Part shown: positions 1-5,398 of the stretch, in pieces
How the letters are laid out: each line of letters opens with the position of its first letter
Numbering within the stretch: position 1 is the stretch's first letter
Assembly: GCA_051275005.1 (NCBI GenBank)
Contig: JBNMOP010000160.1
Location: 1-5,398 of the forward strand
DNA: 5,398 bases
Source: Eutrophobius sp051275005
GTDB taxonomy: Bacteria > Pseudomonadota > Gammaproteobacteria > Eutrophobiales > Eutrophobiaceae
Direction of reading: 5' to 3'
Notes under the pieces: model-generated
What the model was told of the DNA's origin: nothing
What the model saw: only the letters and a program-made list of their open reading frames with translations
The model's database searches: none
Position numbers and translations under genes: made by a program

Positions 1-53
1 CGGCACGTATTGCATCAGACCATTATGCTGTAAGCATTGATATTAATTACTAA
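1..53 (+). CDS. C-terminal end of a possible endonuclease/exonuclease/phosphatase family protein (5' truncated by window)
   Basis: The frame starting at base 3 reads ARIASDHYAVSIDINY and stops at TAA (51-53). The SDHYAV stretch resembles the C-terminal catalytic motif of the endonuclease/exonuclease/phosphatase (DNase I-like) fold. In that family an Asp-His pair in SDHxPV lies a few residues before the end and is followed by a short beta strand, as here. Only about 16 codons are visible, so the call rests on one motif and the distance to the stop. The gene converges with the membrane-protein gene ending at 58; the 4-bp gap holds no hairpin terminator. This could instead be chance open reading, but the motif at exactly the expected distance from a stop makes a real gene end more likely than not. 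Confidence 0.5.
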   Translation, partial: ARIASDHYAVSIDINY

Positions 54-57
54 AAAA

Positions 58-590
58 TTAACCCCAGGTAACTATTGCATATAATAAATAGGTAAAATAA
101 ATAGCCCCGATAGATATCACCACACGTTTGGACATTAACGTGTTAAATCTCTGATAAAGAACAATGCATCCTAGAATTACAAGTCCGAATTCAATCCATC
201 CTATTAAGTCTCCATAATGGTCTGAGTCCCAATATGACAATGGACTTTCGAATCGCCAGTCTGAAAATGGAAGAAAATGTCGGTGGGCATCATCGTGATG
301 CAGAAGAAAACAAACGACCTTGCCTTAAAATACCATGCAACGGCCCCTCCCAGTATTATTAGTGGTACCGAATTAAATAAGTCGATAAAATTTTGCCACC
401 CAGGAAAATAGTAAGACTGCGACCAAATAGTTCTTTCTGGAACACCTCGAATAAATCTTTCAAAAAAATAAAAAATAAACATTGGTAAATCTGGAAGTAA
501 TGATCCGGTGATGCTGTATGCATTTGTCCGATTCGCCCCTGCGGGGGAGAGAATTACCATATTCAGAATTACGTGAACGGGTGTATTCAT
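58..590 (-). pseudogene. Frameshifted small membrane protein, putative metal-dependent hydrolase family
   Basis: Two minus-strand frames together make one protein. The first begins at ATG 588-590 with MNTPVHVILN, continues through GSLLPDLPMF, the IWSQSYYFPGWQ region and LFNSVPLIILGG, then leaves the family pattern after about residue 96 and stops at 204. The second frame, readable from about 303 to the TAA at 58-60, carries LHHDDAHRHFLPFSDWRFES, then PLSYWDSDHYG, and a last hydrophobic helix. From memory, intact members start with MNTPxH, have a PDLP motif in an early membrane segment and an HxDDAHxHF...SPVSYWDPxHHG signature near the end. They are usually annotated as metal-dependent hydrolases or, doubtfully, as cobalamin-related proteins; no activity is established that I know of. 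The joined product would be about 176 residues. The break lies near 298-310, by an AAAA tract (307-310). A one-base loss would explain it, as would a small deletion, since the usual membrane segment before HHDD looks short. No canonical slippery heptamer is visible. A second, TTG-started frame at 58-240 is only the tail of this gene. Confidence 0.72.
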
Positions 591-599
591 ATTGATGTA

Positions 600-628
600 A
601 TAGTAATTATGGATATTTTAATTTTCAA
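600..628 (-). promoter_or_regulatory. Weak candidate promoter for the broken membrane-protein gene
   Basis: Reading leftward, TTGAAA (623-628) is followed after 17 bases by TACTAT (600-605), a fair sigma-70-like pair. Transcription would begin around 592-594, almost at the ATG (588-590). No Shine-Dalgarno sequence is visible there, so the message would be nearly leaderless. The stretch is very AT-rich and such a match can arise by chance. Confidence 0.22.
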
Positions 629-658
629 AATATAGACGATTAAATTGATATAAAATAA

Positions 659-772
659 TGGCTAGGGACAGACATAATTGTCTAGAACGATTTTGGTAGC
701 ACCAAGTGCCACCCAAGGGGCAGGAGACATGGACGTATCCTGACAGGAGAACTGCTACAGTTCGAATCCCGG
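659..772 (+). other. Unassigned hairpin-rich, tRNA-reminiscent segment in the intergenic region 591-819
   Basis: No protein gene is supported between 591 and 819. Within it lies a more GC-rich block with consecutive inverted repeats: CTA/GACA (662-664, 667-670) with TGTC/TAG (679-685); TTGGT (693-697) with ACCAA (701-705); TGCC (707-710) with GGCA (719-722); CAGGA (721-725) with TCCTG (738-742). GTAGCA (696-701) can instead pair with TGCTAC (753-758), enclosing the inner hairpins. The block ends in GTTCGAATC (760-768), the consensus tRNA T-loop, and contains GGTAG (695-699), common in D-loops. The flanks of the T-loop do not form a T stem and I find no acceptor stem, so it is not a normal tRNA. 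Bases 659-672 also match 13 of 14 bases at the 3' end of the neighbouring tRNA-Phe. It may be a decayed tRNA, an attachment-site remnant or a small structured RNA. No function is claimed. Confidence 0.4.
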
Positions 773-819
773 TATTGATTTGTTATATTGAAAAATATTA
801 CGCTTGAACCGATGCAAAA

Positions 820-895
<76 letters not shown>

Positions 896-922
896 ATATT
901 GCGAGAAGATGGGCTTATTTTC

Positions 923-935
923 ACGCGAAACGCGT
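923..935 (-). other. Small inverted repeat in the tRNA-Phe leader
   Basis: ACGCG and CGCGT flank a 3-base loop immediately downstream of the -10 hexamer of the tRNA promoter. It could form a short hairpin at the very start of the precursor transcript. It also makes the discriminator GC-rich, a feature of stringently controlled stable-RNA promoters. Whether the hairpin itself matters is unknown. Confidence 0.35.
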
Positions 936-964
936 ATTAAACAGACCAAAAACACATCCGTCAA
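936..964 (-). promoter_or_regulatory. Sigma-70-type promoter for tRNA-Phe
   Basis: Reading leftward, a -35 element TTGACG (959-964) is separated by exactly 17 bases from a -10 element TTTAAT (936-941); each matches 5 of 6 consensus bases. The next bases, ACGCG, form a GC-rich discriminator typical of rRNA and tRNA promoters that respond to ppGpp. Transcription should start near 928-930, about 35 bases before the mature 5' end, leaving a leader for RNase P to remove. The -35 begins only 6 bases after the yggX stop codon, so read-through from the upstream operon is also possible. Confidence 0.75.
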
Positions 965-970
965 GTTGGG

Positions 971-1243
971 TTAATCCTCTGGCGGTATAAACTCACCTGG
1001 TTTAGCTGAACCTTCGCCAAAAAAGAATTTTTCCATCTCAGTTTCCAGGAATTCTCGTGACTTCTTTTCCATCAAAGACAGTCTGTATTCATTGATTAAC
1101 ATCGTCTGATGACCCAGCCACATGGTCCATGCCTCTTTTGAAATGTTCTGATAAATTTTCTTCCCAAGCTCACCTGGGTAAGTTTGTCCTTGCAGGCCTT
1201 CTGCTTCCTTATTCAGCTTTACACACATTACGGTATAGGTCAT
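971..1243 (-). CDS. yggX: YggX family probable Fe(2+)-trafficking / oxidative-damage protection protein
   Basis: This 90-residue cytoplasmic protein matches the YggX family in length (E. coli about 91) and in motifs seen here: a single Cys at residue 7 (VMCVKL), EAEGLQGQTYPGELGKKIY, ISKEAW, QTMLINEYRL, an acidic and basic helix ending EMEKFFF, and the C-terminal IPPED. The family is known to protect iron-sulphur enzymes during oxidative stress, to influence the labile Fe(II) pool, and in enterics to be under SoxRS control. No SoxS site can be judged here because the operon promoter lies outside the window. The ATG overlaps the mutY stop as ATGA, and AAAGGAG lies 5 bases upstream, so translation is probably coupled to mutY. 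The pairing makes sense: MutY has a [4Fe-4S] cluster and both act against oxidative damage. Identification is firm; the exact biochemical role is less so. Confidence 0.95.
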   Translation of the reverse strand: MTYTVMCVKLNKEAEGLQGQTYPGELGKKIYQNISKEAWTMWLGHQTMLINEYRLSLMEKKSREFLETEMEKFFFGEGSAKPGEFIPPED

Positions 1244-2292
1244 TTACTCTCCTTTGTTAATAGACGCGTGATCTTGGTTACTGGTGCAGCCATTCCAAGC
1301 TGTGAGCTACCATTAAGGTTATACCAGATTATATCCCCTTGATCCTTTACTGAGACACTGTCTTTTATTAATTTTACTCGTATCGGTCGTATATCCAGAT
1401 GAAAATGGCTAAATGTATGTCTTAGTGTTTTATGTTCGGTCTGGTTAGAAACAATACTACCGTACTTTTCTTTAATCCACTCTGACAGATTTTCATTGAC
1501 CGGACATTCTGGAAAACTCCAGAGTCCGCCCCATATGCCCACAGATGGCCTCTTCTCCAATAAAACCTCGCCATCCTTGTTTTCGATTATTGTGAAAATT
1601 GTTTGTTTGATGGGTAATGGTTTTTTCTTGCGGCGTGTTGGTAATTCTGACTGTTGATTATTCTCATAGGCAAAACATCCTTGCATCACCGGACAACCGT
1701 TACAGGCTGGTTGAGTACGTGAACAAACCGTTGCGCCCAGATCCATAATTGCTTGTGTATAGGTCGATACATTTTTAAATGGAGTTAACTGTTCAGCAAT
1801 TTCCCACAATTTTTCTTCTGTTTTTCGTTCGCCTGACCAGCCACTAATACCCCGATATCGGGCAAGCACCCTTTTTACGTTTCCATCCAATATAGGATGA
1901 CGTTGACTTAGGCTAAGTGACAAAATAGCCCCCGCCGTTGAACGACCGATGCCGGGCAGCTTGATTACGATTTCAATTTGATCTGGGAAAACACCCTTAT
2001 ACATATCGGCAATTATTTTTGCCGTCTTATGAAGATTTCTTGCCCTGGCGTAGTATCCCAGGCCAGACCAATGGTGGAGTACATTATCTTCATGTGCATT
2101 TGCCAAAGCGTTTACATTGGGAAAACTTTGCATAAACCTTTCGAAGTACGGAACCACTGTCTTCACCTGAGTTTGTTGTAACATGATTTCCGATATCCAT
2201 ACCCGATATGGCGTGGGTTCGCCCTGCCATGGCAGATCGTGCCGGCCAAATTTCTTATGCCAACGTAATAAGTTATTACTGAACTTGTTCAT
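1240..2292 (-). CDS. mutY: MutY, A/G-specific adenine DNA glycosylase
   Basis: The product removes adenine mispaired with 8-oxoguanine or guanine, starting base-excision repair and preventing G:C to T:A changes. The 350 residues equal the E. coli length. Visible in order: the catalytic segment SEIMLQQTQV with Glu35 (equivalent to E. coli Glu37); GLGYYARARNL near 77-87; the helix-hairpin-helix LPGIGRSTAGA near 112-122; catalytic Asp136 in ILDGNVKRVLARY; MDLGA at 183-187; then a [4Fe-4S] site, Cys190-X6-Cys197-X2-Cys200-X5-Cys206. After a basic linker (LPTRRKKK, about 217-224) comes the NUDIX-like C-terminal domain, including GIWGGLWSFPE and RHTFSHFHLDI, the FSH loop that recognises 8-oxoguanine. 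All key residues are present, so it should be active. Its start overlaps the 3' end of the START-like gene by 17 bp. No good Shine-Dalgarno is visible before the ATG, which suggests translational coupling. Its stop overlaps yggX. Confidence 0.98.
   Translation of the reverse strand: MNKFSNNLLRWHKKFGRHDLPWQGEPTPYRVWISEIMLQQTQVKTVVPYFERFMQSFPNVNALANAHEDNVLHHWSGLGYYARARNLHKTAKIIADMYKGVFPDQIEIVIKLPGIGRSTAGAILSLSLSQRHPILDGNVKRVLARYRGISGWSGERKTEEKLWEIAEQLTPFKNVSTYTQAIMDLGATVCSRTQPACNGCPVMQGCFAYENNQQSELPTRRKKKPLPIKQTIFTIIENKDGEVLLEKRPSVGIWGGLWSFPECPVNENLSEWIKEKYGSIVSNQTEHKTLRHTFSHFHLDIRPIRVKLIKDSVSVKDQGDIIWYNLNGSSQLGMAAPVTKITRLLTKESK
1249..1255 (-). promoter_or_regulatory. Ribosome binding site of yggX inside the mutY 3' end
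   Basis: AAAGGAG lies 5 bases before the yggX ATG (1241-1243), within the last codons of mutY. It is the only strong Shine-Dalgarno sequence I see among the gene junctions here. It fixes the yggX start at 1243 and suggests yggX is translated more strongly than its upstream neighbours. Confidence 0.75.
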
Positions 2293-2848
2293 TTATGGCA
2301 ATGGTTTCTATCTTGTTTATCGCTTGCTGAGTTTTATTCAATACCATTTTCTTGATAAACAGTGGACCAACCAGGGGAGGAATCCAGAAGTCTGGTTTGA
2401 ATCTGCTATTAAAATTAATGATGGAATGCGATTGATCAGATGCCAAAATTTCCCACTCTGCATTACCATATATAAAGTTACTTTCTTCAGGAATTATAAT
2501 GGTTCGTATAATTCCATTTCCAACTTCCGTGACATCTTCAACTAATGTGGCAAAAAAACAAAAAAATAGTACACAGGTTTTCGTTAGCAGTTTTCTGCGA
2601 GGAATTTTATTTCCATCCTGATCAAAGCGTTCTATCAATCCGGATTCGATGATGATGTCGCTCAGTCGTGCGAGTTGTTCATAATCTGTGGCAATTCTGA
2701 ATATCGTTTCCTTGTCACCACTTACTCTGACTGAAAGATGAACCTGGCATTCACCTTCATGATTGGTGACACTAGCTACTTCAATATCACCGGAGGTTGC
2801 TATAAATGAAATACCTGATAGAAATATTACTGTTAGCAGTCGCCACAT
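2276..2848 (-). CDS. Exported SRPBCC/START-like (polyketide cyclase/dehydrase-type) protein
   Basis: This 190-residue protein begins with one basic residue (Arg3), a hydrophobic stretch (about 4-17) and a small-residue region (ATSG, 17-20). That is a probable signal peptide, putting the mature protein in the periplasm or anchoring it in the membrane. The rest fits the SRPBCC helix-grip fold by pattern: a beta strand CQVHLSVRV, then IFRIATDYEQLARLSD (49-64), where this superfamily has its first helices; strands around 65-135; and a C-terminal helix after the characteristic KPDFWIPPLVGPLFIKKMV (151-169). Such proteins enclose a hydrophobic pocket, often for lipids or aromatic ligands. Three cysteines (34, 92, 97) are present, two in the odd hydrophobic TKTCVLFFCFF strand. 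It begins 5 bp after the asmA-like stop, has no evident Shine-Dalgarno, and overlaps mutY, so it is surely co-transcribed. The ligand is unknown; a role with the neighbouring AsmA-like protein is inference. I know no gene name. Confidence 0.72.
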   Translation of the reverse strand: MWRLLTVIFLSGISFIATSGDIEVASVTNHEGECQVHLSVRVSGDKETIFRIATDYEQLARLSDIIIESGLIERFDQDGNKIPRRKLLTKTCVLFFCFFATLVEDVTEVGNGIIRTIIIPEESNFIYGNAEWEILASDQSHSIINFNSRFKPDFWIPPLVGPLFIKKMVLNKTQQAINKIETIAINEQVQ

Positions 2849-2853
2849 GTAGA

Positions 2854-5398
2854 TTAATTAAAAATGCTTTTCAGCGCCTTGTTAATTAGTTCCTGACCTG
2901 GGTCGACAGGCTGAGTTGATGGTTGTTGCTGTGATTGTATTGTATCTTCAGGTGTTGATGGCGCTTGTGTCTCGGTAGCAGGTACACCCAGGGCCCTTTG
3001 TAGTACGTTGCCTATTTGTCTTTGTACTTCTTGCTGTACAGCGACCCTGATGATCTCACCTACATCAGGAACACAACTGGGGTCATTTGCATTTCCACTA
3101 CATTTAATAGGAATGCTGTAGCCACCGATATTATATTGTTCCTCACCTCGGGTGGCCGTACTCTGATCCGCAGATGCCACCAGGTTATAATTTAATGTAT
3201 TATTGTTTAGATTTATCACTGTGCCTTTACCTGTAATACGAATACCGGGTGCGGTAATTTCCAGATCATTACTGCTAGCCACCCCGTTATTTATTGTCAG
3301 GGTACTTGAAAAGGTGTCAAAAGGTGTCTCTTCACCTTGATCAATCTTCGCCGGCCGCCTGTTCCTGATCATAATTTCAACCTGTTCCAGAACCTTGGCC
3401 ACATCTACGCCCTGTAATATTCCATTTTCAAGATTTATATTGCCTGTACCGTTTAAGGTACTAATCATCGCAGTACTATCTATCCCCCGCGCGGTCAGTT
3501 TAAGATTCATATTACCGATACCACTAATGCTGGATGCACCCATTGCATCCAGCATAAATGGATTTATATCTACTCCCTGCAGACTGGTATCAAAAGTCAA
3601 TGCCGGTACATCCGATGTTGCATCAAGAGTAACATCACCTTTGTAACTACCCTTGTAGAGATTGGCAGAAACAGGCGAGAGCTGAATTTTTCCATCCTTG
3701 GCGCTCATGGCAAAGACCACATCTGACATCCTGGCATTTGAAATTATTAACTGTCCTATTTTTAATTCACTATTTATATTAAGTGAACGTAGGGTTTCCA
3801 GGGGTAACTGTGCAGCAGCTCCAGCAGCCGTTTCCGGGGTGATTGGTCTAGCCTGATCACCATTGGTAACGGGAGGCAAATAACGATCAGCGTTAATCTG
3901 ATCAATATCCACACCAACTTGAATAGCGGGATTATCAAAATCAGTTACGGATATAGAACCATTGATCTTAGACTCATCTAAAGTCATTTCTAATTTACTA
4001 ATATTAAGATGTCCTGCAGAGCCATCAAATGACGACGACAACGATACACTCTCATATGCGCGAGGGTCAGAGGTATTCGGCGGATCTTGATTTAATTGCT
4101 GCATCAACTTACGTAAGCTGAATGTTGCGACCGCCATGTCTCCCTTAAACTCACGAGAAGAAAATATTTTTTCTGCATTTATATTCCCCGTGAGATTCAT
4201 TCCTAGTCCGGAGACTTTAAAATTATTTAAATTTAATGTTTCCTGTTCCAGGTTTAACCGGGTTGATGCGGTCAAATCCATTGTTACGGGTGAATTTGAG
4301 TTTTGTGCTCCAGAAAAAATTAGCTTTAAATCCATAGGACTGATATTCAGATCCGCTCGAGTTCCATTGATAGATGCATTCAGGTTCATTGATTGCAGGG
4401 ATTCACCCAGGTCTGCATGATCCAATGCCTTCAAGAGTTCGCCCATACTATTACCAGACATCGTCAGTTGACCATTTATTGAACCGTTAGTGCTTTGCAT
4501 ATTACTGGCAACCAGACTGCCGTTTATCTTGACTCCCAAGGCATCTAGTGACAACACAGGCAGATTTATATCTCCTGTATCCATATTGGCATCAAATCGT
4601 GTGTTCACTACAAACGCCTTATTGGTAATACCCGTTAATTGATTACCGTAGAGTGACAAAGAAGAATCAGCCCCTCCCTGGACCTGTCCCAGAAGTTGCA
4701 TTAATGACGGTAAATTTGGACCGGTAGCATTGATGGTGCCTCGCACAGTCGGGGTTGAAGAATTAATATTATTGGCCTCAATATCGCCTTTAATATCCGC
4801 GCCCAACAAGTTTGCCTGTAGATCTGAGATATCCAGGTCACCATCATCCATATCTGCATCTATATCAGCTGAGAAACTAAAAGAACGGTTTCCGGCACCC
4901 CTGAGTTGAGTTGACAACACAGTCAAACTTGAATCAGCACCACCTTGTAATTGTCCCATGACCTGTAACAGGGTCGGCAAATCCGGTCCACTGGCGTTGA
5001 TATTACCTATGATTGCCGGGGCATCAGATTGAATATTTCGTCCACTCAGATCTGCATTAATATTTGCACCCAGTAAACTTGCCTGTAATTCTGAGATCTT
5101 AAGTTCATCTGCTTCCATATCAGCTTCGATAGCTGCGGAGAAATTAAAAGAACGGTCATTTAATCCTGCTAGCTGGGTGGCCAGAGGTTCGATCTCTGCC
5201 ACTTTAAACAACACAGCAAGATCGGTCCCGGTCAGGTTAATATTTGTCTGTAACGCAGGTTTCTCATCCAGAATATTGCTTGCATTGATGGTACCCGTCA
5301 GTTTCGCCCCCAGCGCATTAAAATCAAGATCACTGATGCGCATGGTTTCATCGTCCAGATTTATCCTGATTGCACTTTGCAGCGTGATGTTAGTGGAG
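2854..5398 (-). CDS. AsmA family envelope protein (N-terminus beyond the window)
   Basis: The frame is open to the right edge. ATG at 5341-5343 is not the start, because the 18 codons before it (SxNITLQSAIRINLDDET-like) continue the same beta-rich repeat pattern. At least 847 residues are visible; the N-terminal membrane anchor expected for AsmA is outside. Numbering from that internal Met: residues 3-260 are tandem repeats of 80-90 residues, each with an alternating beta pattern, LLGAxI, GxINATGP and a helical LPxLLQ segment. A more divergent unit follows. Residues about 515-765 form the recognisable AsmA C-terminal domain (LNINSELKIGQLIISNARMS, VSANLYKGSYKGD, NGTGNINLENGILQGVDV). Next come a Cys pair (748, 757) in KCSGNANDPSCVPD, a Gln/Pro/Thr-rich linker (787-815) and a final short helix. 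AsmA-like proteins are inner-membrane anchored, extend into the periplasm, and are linked to outer-membrane assembly and, for relatives such as YhdP and TamB, to phospholipid transport. This protein is longer than E. coli AsmA (about 617). The order asmA, mutY, yggX is, as I recall, also seen in pseudomonads. Confidence 0.9.
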   Translation of the reverse strand, partial: STNITLQSAIRINLDDETMRISDLDFNALGAKLTGTINASNILDEKPALQTNINLTGTDLAVLFKVAEIEPLATQLAGLNDRSFNFSAAIEADMEADELKISELQASLLGANINADLSGRNIQSDAPAIIGNINASGPDLPTLLQVMGQLQGGADSSLTVLSTQLRGAGNRSFSFSADIDADMDDGDLDISDLQANLLGADIKGDIEANNINSSTPTVRGTINATGPNLPSLMQLLGQVQGGADSSLSLYGNQLTGITNKAFVVNTRFDANMDTGDINLPVLSLDALGVKINGSLVASNMQSTNGSINGQLTMSGNSMGELLKALDHADLGESLQSMNLNASINGTRADLNISPMDLKLIFSGAQNSNSPVTMDLTASTRLNLEQETLNLNNFKVSGLGMNLTGNINAEKIFSSREFKGDMAVATFSLRKLMQQLNQDPPNTSDPRAYESVSLSSSFDGSAGHLNISKLEMTLDESKINGSISVTDFDNPAIQVGVDIDQINADRYLPPVTNGDQARPITPETAAGAAAQLPLETLRSLNINSELKIGQLIISNARMSDVVFAMSAKDGKIQLSPVSANLYKGSYKGDVTLDATSDVPALTFDTSLQGVDINPFMLDAMGASSISGIGNMNLKLTARGIDSTAMISTLNGTGNINLENGILQGVDVAKVLEQVEIMIRNRRPAKIDQGEETPFDTFSSTLTINNGVASSNDLEITAPGIRITGKGTVINLNNNTLNYNLVASADQSTATRGEEQYNIGGYSIPIKCSGNANDPSCVPDVGEIIRVAVQQEVQRQIGNVLQRALGVPATETQAPSTPEDTIQSQQQPSTQPVDPGQELINKALKSIFN
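4564..5337 (-). repeat. Tandem coding repeats of 80-90 residues in the AsmA-like gene
   Basis: Three consecutive units start at IS(D/E)L: about 5098-5337 (80 residues), 4831-5097 (89) and 4564-4830 (89). The second and third align without gaps and agree at roughly half of positions by eye, sharing LQGGADSSL-like and INA(S/T)GP segments. The first is more diverged and about nine residues shorter. A fourth, weaker unit starts near 4563 with LPVLSLDALG. Some identity survives in the DNA, for example a shared run near 4874-4890 and 5141-5157, pointing to internal duplication. Bases before 5337 continue the pattern, so more units may lie outside the window. Confidence 0.8.

Noticed and set aside
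58..240. A separate 60-residue protein starting at TTG
   Set aside because: The TTG lies in the middle of the conserved SPLSYWD signature, and homology continues upstream in this frame to about 303; it is the tail of the frameshifted gene.
300..312. Programmed -1 frameshifting to join the two halves of the membrane-protein gene
   Set aside because: The bases in the zero frame (GTT TTC TTC TGC) do not make a canonical X XXY YYZ heptamer, and this family is not known to use recoding.
729..743. A tiny plus-strand frame ATG GAC GTA TCC TGA with AGGAG just upstream, like a leader peptide
   Set aside because: Four codons only, with no downstream plus-strand gene to regulate and the spacing expected by chance; it lies inside the hairpin block, where the GGAG serves the inverted repeat.
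785..812. Possible intrinsic terminator downstream of tRNA-Phe
   Set aside because: There is a short T run on the minus strand but no GC-rich hairpin before it.
1978..2545. Two plus-strand open frames opposite mutY and the START-like gene
   Set aside because: They are antisense to well-identified genes, have no recognisable motif, and follow the codon pattern of the minus-strand genes.
3395..4420. Two plus-strand open frames opposite the AsmA-like gene
   Set aside because: Shadows of a strongly supported coding region; their hydrophobic look comes from the complement of its biased codons.

Overview
The window looks like moderate-to-low GC chromosomal DNA from a gammaproteobacterium. This rests on a MutY of the same length as E. 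coli's, a YggX-type Fe(II)-trafficking protein translationally coupled to it, an AsmA-family envelope protein, and a tRNA-Phe with an encoded CCA end. I cannot name the genus.

Layout. Positions 1-53 (+) hold the last codons of a gene whose C-terminus resembles the endonuclease/exonuclease/phosphatase fold. Converging on it with a 4-bp gap is a minus-strand gene (58-590) for a small membrane protein often annotated as a metal-dependent hydrolase. Its conserved second half is in another frame, so it is broken as written. Positions 591-819 hold no protein gene, but do contain a hairpin-rich, tRNA-reminiscent segment (about 659-772) that I cannot assign. Next comes tRNA-Phe(GAA) on the minus strand (820-895), with a strong, stable-RNA-like promoter at 936-964.

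From 971 to the right edge, everything reads leftward as one compact unit, in transcription order: asmA-like (enters from beyond the window, ends 2854), a signal-peptide-bearing SRPBCC/START-like protein (2276-2848), mutY (1240-2292) and yggX (971-1243). The junctions are a 5-bp gap, a 17-bp overlap and a 4-bp ATGA overlap, so a single mRNA is likely.

Functionally the operon joins two themes. MutY removes adenine mispaired with 8-oxoguanine and carries a [4Fe-4S] cluster, while YggX protects iron-sulphur proteins during oxidative stress. The AsmA-like protein and the START-like protein both look exported and are plausibly concerned with the envelope and lipids. The most interesting points are the START-like gene wedged between asmA and mutY, the tandem repeats of the AsmA-like protein, the frameshifted membrane gene and the structured segment beside the tRNA. 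I see no mobile element, CRISPR array or clear defence system.
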